DNA of 64,000 nucleotides from contig JAETQF010000005.1 of NCBI GenBank assembly GCA_021770845.1, positions 96,160 through 160,159 on the forward strand, written 5' to 3'. Position 1 is the stretch's first letter; each line of letters opens with the position of its first letter. Source of the DNA: Oscillospiraceae bacterium (GTDB lineage Bacteria > Bacillota > Clostridia > Oscillospirales > Oscillospiraceae). Made by a program: the position numbers and the translations under genes. Shown here piece after piece: positions 17,276-26,408 of the stretch. Below the pieces are notes generated by a model. That model was not told the DNA's origin. It made no database searches and saw only the letters and a program-made list of their open reading frames with translations.

Positions 17276-17329
17276 TTGACAAACTCGATATTCGAGAATA
17301 TAATGAAACCAGGATACTCGAATATCGAG
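17276..17329 (+). promoter_or_regulatory. Promoter and twin operators of the PadR-DUF2812 operon
   Basis: TTGACA (17276-17281), 17-bp spacer and TATAAT (17299-17304). A 13-base site CTCGATATTCGAG (17284-17296) fills the spacer, and its exact reverse complement CTCGAATATCGAG lies at 17317-17329, near the transcription start. Centres are 33 bp apart, about three helical turns. This is the pattern expected for PadR autorepression. Confidence 0.8.
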
Positions 17330-17345
17330 ATTAGGGGGTGGGCCC

Positions 17346-17669
17346 ATGCCCAGGGAGAAATTCAGCACCCTGACGGAGCAGATGTTTTATGTGCTGCTGT
17401 GCCTCCGGGAGGAGTGCTGCGGCATGGATATCCTGGACAAGGTGCCGTCCATGACGGGCGGGCGGGTGAGTGTGGGCTCGGGGACGCTCTACAACCTGCT
17501 GGAGCAGTTCCGGGCGGAGGGCATGATCCGGGAGACCCGCACAGAGGGCCGCAAGCGCAGCTATCTGCTCACCGACGCCGGACGGGCCCGGCTGGAGCGG
17601 GAGTATCAACGGATACAGGCCCAGGCGGAGGACTACCGCCGGGCCTTCGGAGAGGAGGGCGCCACATGA
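17346..17669 (+). CDS. PadR-family transcriptional repressor
   Basis: A 107-residue PadR protein: a winged helix (about residues 8-80, with GSGTLYNLLEQFRAEGMI and KRSYLLTDAG) and a short C-terminal helix for dimerisation. PadR proteins are usually repressors released by small molecules or envelope stress. ATG 17346 follows GGGGGTGGGCCC. Its stop overlaps the start of the DUF2812 membrane protein (ATGA), so the two are translationally coupled. The mirrored sites in its promoter are its likely targets. Effector unknown. Confidence 0.9.
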   Translation: MPREKFSTLTEQMFYVLLCLREECCGMDILDKVPSMTGGRVSVGSGTLYNLLEQFRAEGMIRETRTEGRKRSYLLTDAGRARLEREYQRIQAQAEDYRRAFGEEGAT

Positions 17670-19048
17670 GAGAGATCAAGCGGCAGATGACCCTGTATTC
17701 CTTTTACGACCACACCGGGCTGGAGCGGCACTTTGAGCGGATGGCGGCCCAGGGCTGGCTGCTGTGCAAGGGCGGGCAGTACACCTGGCACTACCGGCGG
17801 ATCGAGCCGAAACAGCTGACCTTCTGCGTGTGCTATTACCCCAGGGCCACTATTTTCGACCCCCTGCCCTCGGTGAGCCAGGAGGAGTTCTATGACTTCT
17901 GCGCCCACACCGGCTGGACGCTGGCGGCCTCCTCGGCCCAGCTCCAGGTGTTTTACAACGAGCGGGAGGATCCCACGCCCATCGAGACCGACCCGGCGCT
18001 GGAGGTGGAGGCCATCCACCGCTCGGCAAAAAAGAGCTTTCTGCTGCCCAACGGCCTGCTGCTGGCGGTGGGGCTGCTGAATCTGGGGCAGTTCCTGTGG
18101 CGGCTGCGGGACGATCCCATCCAGACCCTGTCCAACGCCGGCACCCTGCTGGCCGCCGTGGCGGGCGTCATCCTGCTGGCGCTGTGCTCCGTAGAGCTGT
18201 GCGCCTACTTCCTTTGGCACAGGCGGGCGCGGAAGGCGGCGGAGCGGGGGGAGTTTTTACCCACCCGCAGCCACCGCTGGTTCCAGAGAATCATGCTGGT
18301 GATTCTGGCGGCGGCGACGGTGTGGTTTTTCATCAGTATGGCCGGGGACGGCCTGGGCGGCGTGATGCTGGTGTCCATGGCGGGGGGCGTGCTGGTGGTG
18401 GCCGCGGTGATCGGCGTCCGAGAGGGGCTGAAAAGGTGCTATTTCTCCGCCGAGGACAACCGGGTCATCACCATCATTGCCTGCGTGGTGCTGTCTCTGG
18501 CGGTTTCGGCGGGCATCCCCTGGCTTGTGGTGCGGGGGCTGGACAGCCGCCCCCAGCCCAAGGCGGAGGATCTGCCCCTGACGCTGGCCGACCTGCGGGA
18601 GGGGGACTTCGGCGGCTACACCCGGAAGTGGCAGGGGGCCCAGTCCCCCCTGCTGGGGCGGTACAACGCCCACGAATGGCCCCTGGGGCCCGCAGGGCAG
18701 TTTCCGGAGAAGGTCTATCTGGACTATGAGGTCACCCTGGTGAAGCTCCCCGCCCTCTATGGCCTGTGCCGGGAGACCCTGCTCCATGAGCGGGACGACT
18801 GGGGCAGTGAAGGCCCAGAGGACGTGTGGTACGGGTACGCCTACGTCCCCACAGACCCCGCCCCCTGGGGGGCGGAGGAGGCGTACCAGTGGCTGCCGGA
18901 GGACGGGTTGGACAATGGGGCGGACAACAACCAATACCTGCTGTTCTACCCGGATCGGGTGGTGACCATCAGCCTGCAGTGGGATGGGCCGCCCACCCGG
19001 TCGCAGATGGCGGCGGTGGGGGAGAAGCTGGGCCGGGGGCCGCTGTAA
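17666..19048 (+). CDS. DUF2812 multi-span membrane protein
   Basis: A 460-residue protein. The N-terminal 120 residues are a DUF2812 domain (LYSFYDHTGLERHFERMAAQ, with W-rich YTWHYRR following). Five hydrophobic segments lie at about 130-265, then an extracytoplasmic tail of some 180 residues with no recognised domain. DUF2812 proteins are typically encoded beside a PadR regulator, as here, and are thought to act in membrane sensing or as co-regulators. No biochemical role is established. It starts at ATG 17666, four bases inside the PadR stop region. Confidence 0.8.
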   Translation: MREIKRQMTLYSFYDHTGLERHFERMAAQGWLLCKGGQYTWHYRRIEPKQLTFCVCYYPRATIFDPLPSVSQEEFYDFCAHTGWTLAASSAQLQVFYNEREDPTPIETDPALEVEAIHRSAKKSFLLPNGLLLAVGLLNLGQFLWRLRDDPIQTLSNAGTLLAAVAGVILLALCSVELCAYFLWHRRARKAAERGEFLPTRSHRWFQRIMLVILAAATVWFFISMAGDGLGGVMLVSMAGGVLVVAAVIGVREGLKRCYFSAEDNRVITIIACVVLSLAVSAGIPWLVVRGLDSRPQPKAEDLPLTLADLREGDFGGYTRKWQGAQSPLLGRYNAHEWPLGPAGQFPEKVYLDYEVTLVKLPALYGLCRETLLHERDDWGSEGPEDVWYGYAYVPTDPAPWGAEEAYQWLPEDGLDNGADNNQYLLFYPDRVVTISLQWDGPPTRSQMAAVGEKLGRGPL

Positions 19049-19116
19049 ATTTCCGTTGCGGCGGGGGTGGAAAGGTGATATACTCTCCCCATAAAAAACA
19101 GAAATGAGGGATCCCC

Positions 19117-19641
19117 ATGGCCCGCATCGACAAACAGAACTATTACCTGGACATCGCCGCCACCGTACTGGAGCGCTCCACCTGTATGCGCCGGTGCTAC
19201 GGGGCCATCATCGTCCAGAACGACGAGATCGTGTCCTCCGGCTACAACGGAGCGCCCCGGGGGCGGAAAAACTGCGGCGATCTGGGCTACTGCGCCCGGG
19301 AGGCCATGAACATCCCCTCGGGCCAGCGGTACGAGCTGTGCCGCTCCGTCCACGCCGAGGCCAACGCCATCATCTCCGCCCCCCGGCGGGAGGTTTTAGG
19401 CGCCACCCTCTATATGGCCTGCAAGGATCCGGCCACCGGGGCGCTGATCCCCGGCTCCACCTCCTGCTCCATGTGCCGCAGGCTCATCATCAACGCAGGC
19501 ATCGCCAAGGTGGTGATCCGGGACACCCCCACCGAGTACCGGGTGGTGGACGTACAGCGGGAGTGGATCGATCAGGACGACTCCATCCCGGAGCACCTGC
19601 GATGCGAGCACCTGCGGGAGGCGGGAGAGTGCGGGGTATGA
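19117..19641 (+). CDS. dCMP deaminase family protein
   Basis: A 174-residue zinc-dependent deaminase. The catalytic motif HAE (His79, Glu81) and the zinc pair Cys117-S-M-Cys120 are in place, and an extra Cys-rich loop (about 53-75) is typical of dCMP deaminase/ComEB proteins. It probably converts dCMP to dUMP for thymidylate synthesis. ATG 19117 follows AATGAGGGATCCCC, a modest site. The stop overlaps the start of the ApbE gene. The link between these two functions is not obvious. Confidence 0.85.
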   Translation: MARIDKQNYYLDIAATVLERSTCMRRCYGAIIVQNDEIVSSGYNGAPRGRKNCGDLGYCAREAMNIPSGQRYELCRSVHAEANAIISAPRREVLGATLYMACKDPATGALIPGSTSCSMCRRLIINAGIAKVVIRDTPTEYRVVDVQREWIDQDDSIPEHLRCEHLREAGECGV

Positions 19642-20645
19642 GGCGCTGGGCGGCCCTGCTCTGCGTCATGCTGCTCCTGGCGGGCTGCGCCGCCCCCCAG
19701 GCCCAGGCCCAGCCGGGGGCGGAGCGCACCTTCTTTGCCATGGATACCGTCATGACCCTGCGGCTGTATGAGGGCGGGGACGAGGCCCTGCTGGCCGACG
19801 CCGAGGCCCGGGTGCGGGAGCTGGAGGGCCTGCTGTCCGTCACCGGCAGGGGCAGCGAGATCCACTCACTCAACCGGGACGGGGCGGCGGAGCTGTCATC
19901 GGAGACGGGGTCGCTGCTGCGGGGGGCGCTGGCGCTGTGCGCCCGGACGGAGGGGGCGCTGGACATCTCCACCTACCCGGTGCTGCGCACCTGGGGCTTC
20001 ACCACGGGGGAGTATGCCGTCCCCGACGGGGAAGCCCTGGCCAAGCTGCTGCCGCTGGTGGACTATACCAGGGTGGCGCTGGACGGGAACGCCGCCTCCC
20101 TGCCGGTTGGCATGGAGATCGACCTGGGCAGCGTGGCCAAGGGCTACACCGGGGCGGCGCTGGCCGCCCTGCTGCGGGAGGGCGGCGTCACCTCCGCCCT
20201 GCTGGATCTGGGGGGCAACATCCAGGCGGTGGGGGCCAAGCCCGACGGCTCCCCCTGGCGGGTGGGCATCCGGAACCCGGCGGGGGAGGGGAACATCGGC
20301 GTGGTGGAGGTGGACAACCAGGCCGTGATCACCTCCGGCGGATACGAGCGGTATTTTGAGGAGGGCGGCGTGCGCTATTGGCACATCCTGGATCCCAAGA
20401 CCGGGGCCCCCGCGCACAGCGGGCTGGCCTCCGTCACCGTGGTGGGGGACGACGGGCTGATGTGCGACGGGCTGTCCACCGCCCTGTTCGTCATGGGGCG
20501 GGAGAAGGCCGTGGAGCACTGGCGGCGGCATCGGGACTTTGAGGCGGTGCTGGTGGCGGAGGACGGCTCGGTCACCATCACCCCGGGGCTGGAGGGGCGG
20601 TTCACCCTGACGGAGCAGGGGCGGACGCTGACGGTGGCGGAATGA
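19638..20645 (+). CDS. apbE: FAD:protein FMN transferase (ApbE), lipoprotein
   Basis: A 335-residue ApbE-family enzyme that attaches FMN through a phosphoester bond to Thr/Ser of extracytoplasmic flavoproteins (such as Rnf or Nqr subunits). A lipoprotein signal ends LLLAGC (Cys17). Family motifs are MDTVMTLRLYEG, DISTYPVLRTWGF, DLGSVAKGYTGAAL and ALLDLGGN. Start ATG 19638 overlaps the deaminase stop. No target flavoprotein is encoded in the window. Confidence 0.92.
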   Translation: MRRWAALLCVMLLLAGCAAPQAQAQPGAERTFFAMDTVMTLRLYEGGDEALLADAEARVRELEGLLSVTGRGSEIHSLNRDGAAELSSETGSLLRGALALCARTEGALDISTYPVLRTWGFTTGEYAVPDGEALAKLLPLVDYTRVALDGNAASLPVGMEIDLGSVAKGYTGAALAALLREGGVTSALLDLGGNIQAVGAKPDGSPWRVGIRNPAGEGNIGVVEVDNQAVITSGGYERYFEEGGVRYWHILDPKTGAPAHSGLASVTVVGDDGLMCDGLSTALFVMGREKAVEHWRRHRDFEAVLVAEDGSVTITPGLEGRFTLTEQGRTLTVAE

Positions 20646-20812
20646 GAGTTCCACGGCATTGTCACGCTGCGAAGCCTCCGCGACGGAGCCTAAGTCCTCC
20701 GACTCCGGGAAAACCCATCCGGGGCCTGCGGCCCCTCCTTGGGCTTTTCCCTGCGCTCCGGCCTTAGTCTCCTGCTCCCGGCTTCTCCGCGCTTCTGCAA
20801 TCTGCACAGAAA
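20646..20812. repeat. Long imperfect palindrome between apbE and rny
   Basis: About 165 bp without a gene. GGGAAAACCCATCCGGGGCC on the left faces GGCCCCTCCTTGGGCTTTTC on the right, and GAGCCTAAGTC also has an imperfect mirror in GGCCTTAGTC. It is probably a dispersed intergenic repeat of a different type from the GTAGGG elements. Confidence 0.5.
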
Positions 20813-20848
20813 AAATTTGGAATGTTTACGAAACTTTCACATTTCCAC

Positions 20849-20877
20849 TTGACGGCGGCGCGGCCGGACTATATAAT
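20849..20877 (+). promoter_or_regulatory. Promoter of rny
   Basis: TTGACG (20849-20854), 17-bp spacer and TATAAT (20872-20877). It makes a leader of about 200 bases. Confidence 0.75.
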
Positions 20878-20993
20878 GGACGAGGATAATTTTGAAAGAC
20901 CGCCGTCTTGTTTGCCGTTTGAGCGTTTGCGCCCCCTTTGGGGTGTTTATATAGTCTATACGACCCGTCATAGATTTTGACACTCAAATACTG

Positions 20994-21060
20994 CGCCCAA
21001 ACCTGGTGGGCGGTTTTTCAATTATCGCGGTGCGTCTATTCACGCATCGCGTGTTATTTT
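20994..21060 (+). promoter_or_regulatory. Two hairpins in the rny leader
   Basis: Hairpin 1: 20994-20999 with 21007-21012 (6 bp), followed by five T, a weak terminator. Hairpin 2: 21026-21035 with 21042-21051 (10 bp, one G-U), followed by TGTTATTTT. Both precede the ribosome binding site at about 21066 and could control RNase Y synthesis. Confidence 0.45.
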
Positions 21061-21083
21061 GTAACAGGAGGTGTGGAACCCAG

Positions 21084-22643
21084 ATGCAAGTGCCAGTCTT
21101 TGTGACCGTGATCATTGCCATCGCCGCCGGTCTGATCTGCCTGGCGATCGGAGCGGTGGTTGGATACCAGCGGCGAAAGGCCGCCGCCGAGCGGGAGATC
21201 GGCTCCGCCGAGGAGGAGGCCCGCCGGATCATCAACGACGCCATCAAGTCCGCTGAGAGCAAAAAGCGGGAGGCCACCGTGGAGGCCAAGGAGGAGATCC
21301 TGAAAGCCCGCAGCGAGTTCGACAAGGAGGTCAAGGATCGCCGCAGCGAGATCCAGCGCCAGGAGAACCGGCTCAACTCCAAGGAGGAGAACCTGGATCG
21401 CAAGCTGGAGAACCTGGAGCGCAAGGAGGAGAACGTCTCCGCCCGCATCGCCCAGTTGGAGCAGGAGAAGGTGGAGCTGGACGGGCTGAAGAACAGCCAG
21501 GTGGAGCTGCTGGAGCGCATCTCCGGCCTGACGGTGGAGGAGGCCAAGCGCTACCTCATCGAGCAGCTGGAGGAGGATGTGACCCACGAGCAGGCCCTGA
21601 AGCTCAAGGAGATCCAGGCCCGCTACAAGGAGGAGGCGGAGACCTACGCCCGGGAGCAGATCGCCCTGGCCATCCAGCGGTGCGCCGCCGACCATGTGGC
21701 GGAGGCCACCGTGTCCGTGGTGCCCCTGCCCAACGACGAGATGAAGGGCCGCATCATCGGCCGGGAGGGCCGCAACATCCGCACCCTGGAGACCATGACC
21801 GGGGTGGATCTCATCATCGACGACACCCCCGAGGCCATCACCGTGTCCTGCTTCGACCCGGTGCGCCGGGAGATCGCCCGGCTGGCCCTGGAAAAGCTCA
21901 TTCTCGACGGCCGCATCCACCCCACCCGCATCGAGGAGATGGTGGAGAAGGCCAAGCGGGAGGTGGACGCCACCATCCGGGCCGAGGGCGAGCGGGCGGT
22001 GTTTGAGACCAACGTCCACGGGCTGAACCCGGAGCTGGTGAAGCTGCTGGGCCGTCAGCACTACCGCACCAGCTACGGCCAGAACGTGCTCAACCACTCC
22101 ATCGAGGTGGCCCAGCTGGCGGGCCTGCTGGCCGCCGAGATCGGCGTCAATGTGGCCGAGGCCAAGCGGGCGGGACTGCTCCACGACCTGGGCAAGTCCA
22201 TCGACCACGAGGTGGAGGGCTCCCACGTGCAGATCGGCGTGGAGCTGGCCCGGAAGTACCGGGAGAGCGAGAACGTGATCCACGCCATCGAGGCCCACCA
22301 CGGCGACGTGGAGGCCCGCACCATCGTGGCCTGTCTGGTGCAGGCCGCCGACGCCATTTCCGCCGCCCGCCCCGGCGCCCGCAAGGAGAATGTGGAATAC
22401 TACATCAAGCGGCTGGAGAAGCTGGAGGAGCTGACCTCCGCCTTCCCCGGGGTGGACAAGGCCTTCGCCATCCAGGCGGGCCGGGAGGTGCGCATCATGG
22501 TGAATCCGGAGGACGTGCCCGAGGATCGCATGGTGCTGCTGGCCCGGGAGATCGCCAAAAAGATCGAGGACGAGCTGGAGTACCCGGGGCAGATCAAGGT
22601 GAACCTGATCCGGGAGACGAAGGCGATCGAATACGCCAAATGA
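21084..22643 (+). CDS. rny: Ribonuclease Y
   Basis: A 519-residue membrane-anchored endoribonuclease that starts mRNA decay in Gram-positive bacteria. Order: membrane span (about 5-26), long charged coiled coil (about 30-190), KH domain (about 205-270, with [15 protein letters not shown]) and HD domain with catalytic His367-Asp368 in LLHDLGK. Full family length. ATG 21084 follows AGGAGGTGTGGAACCCAG; the frame is open further upstream, but that stretch is leader. It has its own promoter and terminator. Confidence 0.97.
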   Translation: MQVPVFVTVIIAIAAGLICLAIGAVVGYQRRKAAAEREIGSAEEEARRIINDAIKSAESKKREATVEAKEEILKARSEFDKEVKDRRSEIQRQENRLNSKEENLDRKLENLERKEENVSARIAQLEQEKVELDGLKNSQVELLERISGLTVEEAKRYLIEQLEEDVTHEQALKLKEIQARYKEEAETYAREQIALAIQRCAADHVAEATVSVVPLPNDEMKGRIIGREGRNIRTLETMTGVDLIIDDTPEAITVSCFDPVRREIARLALEKLILDGRIHPTRIEEMVEKAKREVDATIRAEGERAVFETNVHGLNPELVKLLGRQHYRTSYGQNVLNHSIEVAQLAGLLAAEIGVNVAEAKRAGLLHDLGKSIDHEVEGSHVQIGVELARKYRESENVIHAIEAHHGDVEARTIVACLVQAADAISAARPGARKENVEYYIKRLEKLEELTSAFPGVDKAFAIQAGREVRIMVNPEDVPEDRMVLLAREIAKKIEDELEYPGQIKVNLIRETKAIEYAK

Positions 22644-22646
22644 ATC

Positions 22647-22682
22647 AAGCGCGCCGCCGGAAAGCCCCGGCGGCGCGCTTTT
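22647..22682 (+). terminator. Terminator of rny
   Basis: A 14-bp stem (22647-22660 with 22667-22680) ending in CTTTT. Confidence 0.85.
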
Positions 22683-22746
22683 ACCCGTTGCGCTTTTCTC
22701 GCCGCCGTGATATGATATCCAGACACCAAGAAAAGGAATGGTATGG

Positions 22747-23661
22747 ATGCTTACCTTTGAAAGCCCTCAGTTTGAGGATCGGGAATGGGTGCAGCCCCTG
22801 CTTGCTGCCGAGGCCAGCCCCGCCTGCGAGTACAACTTCGCCAACATCTACCTGTGGAGCCGGGCCTACCCCCAGCAGATCGCCCGCCTGGGGGATCGGC
22901 TGCTGGTGCAGATCCAGGGCTCCCTGGGGCTGTGTTACCTCTACCCGGCGGGCGGCGGGCCCCTGGCCCCGGCCGTGGACGCGTTAGCCAACCACGCCGC
23001 CGCCAACGGGGTGCCCCTCACCCTGGTGTGCGTGACGGAGGATCAGCGGGCCGCCCTGGAGGAAGCCTGCCCGGGCCGCTTCGCCTTTGAGGAGGATCGG
23101 GGCGGCTTCGACTACCTCTACGACGTGAACCGGCTGGCCGACCTGCCGGGGAAGAAGCTCCACGCCAAGCGGAACCACATCCGCCGCTTTGACGAGCAGT
23201 TCCCCGACTGGCTGCTGGAGGACATCACCCCCGCCAACGTCCCCGAGTGCGTGGAGCTGGAGCGCCAGTGGGCCGCCATCCGCCAGGAGGAGGCCGGGGA
23301 GGACGTGAACTCCGTCTCCGAGGAGACGGTGGCGGTCATCGAGGCCCTGTACCACATGGACAAGCTGGGGCTGGAGGGGGCGCTGATCCGGGCGGACGGC
23401 TCGCCGGTGGCCTTCTCTTTGGGGGGCTTCATCACCCCCGAGGTGTTCGACGTGAACTTCGAGAAGTCCTTCGGCGACATCCAGGGGGCCTACCCCGCCA
23501 TCAACCGGGAGCTGGCCCGGCTGATCCGCGGCCGCCACCCCCAGGTCAAGTGGTTCAACCGGGAGGACGACCTGGGGCTGGAGGGTCTGCGGAAGGCCAA
23601 GCTGTCCTACTATCCGGATATTCTGCTCACCAAATACACCGCCCGGGAGGTGGCCCGATGA
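22747..23661 (+). CDS. DUF2156 acyl/aminoacyl transferase-like protein
   Basis: A 304-residue protein of the DUF2156 group, related to the GNAT-like C-terminal domain of lysyl-phosphatidylglycerol synthases. The typical LPGKKLHAKRNHIRRF segment (about 132-147) and YPDILLTKY near the end are present. No membrane spans are seen, so it acts in the cytoplasm. Substrate is unknown. ATG 22747 has AAAAGG eight bases upstream; an earlier in-frame ATG at 22738 is too close to that site. Stop overlaps the next start (ATGA), pairing it with a GNAT acetyltransferase. Confidence 0.8.
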   Translation: MLTFESPQFEDREWVQPLLAAEASPACEYNFANIYLWSRAYPQQIARLGDRLLVQIQGSLGLCYLYPAGGGPLAPAVDALANHAAANGVPLTLVCVTEDQRAALEEACPGRFAFEEDRGGFDYLYDVNRLADLPGKKLHAKRNHIRRFDEQFPDWLLEDITPANVPECVELERQWAAIRQEEAGEDVNSVSEETVAVIEALYHMDKLGLEGALIRADGSPVAFSLGGFITPEVFDVNFEKSFGDIQGAYPAINRELARLIRGRHPQVKWFNREDDLGLEGLRKAKLSYYPDILLTKYTAREVAR

Positions 23662-24491
23662 TTCAGATCCACCACGCCGAGGGCTGGGAGATCTCCGACG
23701 CGGAGGCCCTGTGGGGCAACGCCTTCGGGGACGAGCCAGAGTTCCAGCAGTCGTTTTACCGCCTGTGCGCCCCCGAGGGGCCGCTGGTGCTCAGCGAGGA
23801 GAGGCTGGTGCGCTCCATGCTGGCCCTGCCGGAGCTGGCCCTGATTCTGGCGGACGGCACCCGGCTGCGGGCGGGATATGTCTACGCCCTGGCCACCGAT
23901 CCGAGCTGCCGGAGGCAGTGCTGGGCGACCATCCTGCTGGAGGTGGCGGCGGGGCTGGGCGGCAGCCGGGGGCTGGACTGCCTGCTCACCGTGCCGGCGA
24001 GGCCGGGGCTGTTCCCCTTTTTTGAGCGGAACGGCTTCCAGCCGGGCTGTTACCTCCGGGAGATGGAGGCGGAGCCCGTCCCCGCCCCGGTGGAGGAGCT
24101 GTCCCCCGAGGGGTACGCCGCCCTGCGGGAGGAGCTGCTGGCGGGCCGAACCCACACGGCGTACACCGCGGAGCAGCTGGCGTTCCAGCGGGCCATGTGC
24201 CCCGAGCCCGGCAGCGGGCTGTACCGGCTGGAGCTGGCCCACGGCCCCGGCTGCGCCGCCGTGGAGAACTGGGACAGGGCGCCGGTGGTGAAGGAGCTGC
24301 TGTGCGCCCCCGGCGACCAGGATCAGGGAGCGGCGGCCTGCGCCGCCCTGTGCGGGAGGCCGGTGAAGGTTCGGGTTCCGGCGGGGCGGTCGGAGGGGAG
24401 GCCGTTTGCCTGCATTCGCTGGGCGGAGGGCACCCCCGCCTCGATCCAGGCCGGGGCGGGGGAGGGCTGGCTGGGGCTGGCCTTTGACTGA
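23658..24491 (+). CDS. GNAT-family N-acetyltransferase
   Basis: A 277-residue protein with a central GNAT fold. RAGYVYALATDP (about 72-83) is the beta4 strand, RRQCWATILLEVAA follows where the acetyl-CoA loop and helix lie, and FFERNGFQPGC is the usual C-terminal GNAT motif. The first Arg-x-x-Gly part of the CoA loop is not perfect (RRQCWA), so activity is uncertain. The last 120 residues resemble the extra domain of Eis-like proteins but are not recognised with confidence. Translationally coupled to the DUF2156 gene. Substrate unknown. Confidence 0.7.
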   Translation: MIQIHHAEGWEISDAEALWGNAFGDEPEFQQSFYRLCAPEGPLVLSEERLVRSMLALPELALILADGTRLRAGYVYALATDPSCRRQCWATILLEVAAGLGGSRGLDCLLTVPARPGLFPFFERNGFQPGCYLREMEAEPVPAPVEELSPEGYAALREELLAGRTHTAYTAEQLAFQRAMCPEPGSGLYRLELAHGPGCAAVENWDRAPVVKELLCAPGDQDQGAAACAALCGRPVKVRVPAGRSEGRPFACIRWAEGTPASIQAGAGEGWLGLAFD

Positions 24492-24593
24492 ATCCCCACC
24501 GGGGCGCTATGGTTCATTTTGTATAGAAATGTATTTTTATTCGCCTCAAATTGTATAAACCCCATGAAATGCAGGAGGACGCCAAAAATCCTC

Positions 24594-24622
24594 TTGCATT
24601 TTTTGTGAATAGGCGGTATACT
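24594..24622 (+). promoter_or_regulatory. Promoter of the amino-acid ABC operon
   Basis: TTGCAT (24594-24599), 17-bp spacer and TATACT (24617-24622). Confidence 0.65.
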
Positions 24623-24685
24623 CTGTCTCAACAACCCGCTGACCGGGCGGGCTGTACCGCATCCTATTCAATGGAGATGAATGAA

Positions 24686-25564
24686 ATGAAAACGATGAAA
24701 AAGCTGACGGCCCTTCTGCTGGCCCTCACCATGGCACTGGCGCTGTGCGCCTGCTCCAGCACGGGGGGCACCCCCACGGACGCCCCCACCCAGCCCGCCG
24801 AGAGCCAGCCCGCCGCCGACCCCACCGACGCGCCCACGGAGGAGCCCACCAACGCCCCCGCAGCCTTCACCACCGTGGAGGAGGGCAAGCTACATATGTC
24901 CACCAACGCCGCGTTCCCTCCCTATGAGATGACCACCGACGATGGCGGCTTCGAGGGCATCGACGTGGAGGTGGCCGAGGCCATCGCCAAGAAGCTGGGC
25001 CTGGAGCTGGTGGTGGACGACATGGCTTTCAACAACGCCCTGCTGGCCGTGCAGAACGGCGAGAGCGACATTGCCATGGCCGCCATCACCGTGAAGCCCG
25101 ACCGTCTGGAGGTCATGGACTTCACCGAAAGCTACGCCACCGGTGTCCAGGTGGTCATCGTCAAGGAGGACTCCCCCATCCAGTCCATCGACGACCTGGG
25201 CAACGCCGAGATGATCGGCTGCCAGGCGGACACCACCGGCTACTTCTACTGCTCCGATACCCCGGAGAACGGCGGCTACGGCGAGGATCACGTCACCGCT
25301 TATGACACCGGCGCCCTGGCCGTCATGGATCTGGTGGCGGGCACCATCGACGCGGTGGTCATCGACAACGGCCCCGCCCAGGCCTATGTGGCCCAGAACC
25401 CCGGCCTGAAGATCCTGGACGGTGCCTGGGTCACCGAGGACTACGCCATCGGCCTCGCCAAGGGGAACACCGCCCTGCTGGATGCGGTGAACGCCGCCCT
25501 GGCCGAGCTGAAGGCGGACGGCACCTTCCAGGGCATCGTGGATAAGTACATCAAGGCCGGCTGA
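24686..25564 (+). CDS. Amino-acid ABC transporter substrate-binding lipoprotein
   Basis: A 292-residue solute-binding protein for a polar amino acid. A lipoprotein signal (LLLALTMALALCACS, Cys near residue 22) is followed by a Thr/Pro/Ala linker and a periplasmic-binding fold of family 3 (LHMSTNAAFPPYEMTTDDGG, with ITVKPDRLEVMDFTESY). ATG 24686, nine bases after GGAG, is chosen over in-frame ATGs at 24671 and 24677. Permease and ATPase genes follow on the same strand. The ligand cannot be read from sequence; cystine, His or Arg/Lys are possible. Confidence 0.9.
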   Translation: MKTMKKLTALLLALTMALALCACSSTGGTPTDAPTQPAESQPAADPTDAPTEEPTNAPAAFTTVEEGKLHMSTNAAFPPYEMTTDDGGFEGIDVEVAEAIAKKLGLELVVDDMAFNNALLAVQNGESDIAMAAITVKPDRLEVMDFTESYATGVQVVIVKEDSPIQSIDDLGNAEMIGCQADTTGYFYCSDTPENGGYGEDHVTAYDTGALAVMDLVAGTIDAVVIDNGPAQAYVAQNPGLKILDGAWVTEDYAIGLAKGNTALLDAVNAALAELKADGTFQGIVDKYIKAG

Positions 25565-25590
25565 TTCGCAACCAAACGGAAATGCTCCAA

Positions 25591-25620
25591 GCAGGGGCGG
25601 CTCTGACGGGCCGCCCCTGC
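25591..25620 (+). terminator. Hairpin between binding protein and permease genes
   Basis: An 11-bp GC stem (25591-25601 with 25610-25620) followed only by CTT. It probably stabilises the 3' end of the binding-protein mRNA and limits read-through, giving more binding protein than permease. Confidence 0.6.
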
Positions 25621-25649
25621 CTTACAACACTTGAGAGGGGAATACCTCA

Positions 25650-26408
25650 ATGCTCCAACCGCTTATCGACTGGCTGTACGGCCTTCCCTTTGTCCAATGG
25701 CTGATCAAGCTGGCCCCCCGGTTCCATACCGCCTTCGTGGAGGCCGACCGCTGGCAGATGTACCTCAAGGGGCTGGTGATCACCTTTGAGATCACCTTGG
25801 TATCCATCGCCATGGGCCTGGTGCTGGGCCTGTTTGTGGCCATGGTACGTACCGCCCACGATCAGCAGCGCCCCGGGCGGCGCAACCCCCTGCTGGGCGT
25901 GGTCAACCTGATCTGCAAGGTGTATACCACCGTGATCCGGGGCACCCCCATGATGGTGCAGATCCTGATCTGGGCTTTTGTCATCCTCCGGGGGGAGCGC
26001 AACAAGGTGATGGTGGGCATGATCGGCATGGGCGTCAACGCCGGGGCCTACATCTCGGAGATCATCCGGGGCGGGCTGATGAGCGTGGATCCGGGCCAGT
26101 CCGAGGCGGGCCGCTCCCTGGGGCTGGGCTATTTTGACACCATGCGCTTTATCATCATCCCCCAGGCCTTCAAAAATATCCTGCCCTCCATGGGCAACGA
26201 GCTGGTGACGCTGTTCAAGGACACCTCTCTGGTGAACGCCATCGGCGCGGCGGAGATGACCTACTACGCCAACCGGATCGGCGGCAAGACCTACGACTAT
26301 ATGCCGCCCCTCATCGGCATCGCCTGCATCTACTTATTCTTCGTTATCATCCTCACCTGGCTCCAGGGAAAGCTGGAAAGGAGGCTGGCCCAAAGTGATC
26401 GACGTTAA
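25650..26408 (+). CDS. Amino-acid ABC transporter permease
   Basis: A 252-residue inner-membrane permease of the His/Glu/Gln/Arg type, with about five membrane spans and the EAA loop [20 protein letters not shown] (about 151-170) that docks on the ATPase. [11 protein letters not shown] is a family hallmark. ATG 25650 follows GAGAGGGGAATACCTCA. It overlaps the ATPase gene by 14 bp. A large extra-loop stretch (about 70-90, Arg/Pro-rich) is on the cytoplasmic side. Confidence 0.9.
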   Translation: MLQPLIDWLYGLPFVQWLIKLAPRFHTAFVEADRWQMYLKGLVITFEITLVSIAMGLVLGLFVAMVRTAHDQQRPGRRNPLLGVVNLICKVYTTVIRGTPMMVQILIWAFVILRGERNKVMVGMIGMGVNAGAYISEIIRGGLMSVDPGQSEAGRSLGLGYFDTMRFIIIPQAFKNILPSMGNELVTLFKDTSLVNAIGAAEMTYYANRIGGKTYDYMPPLIGIACIYLFFVIILTWLQGKLERRLAQSDRR

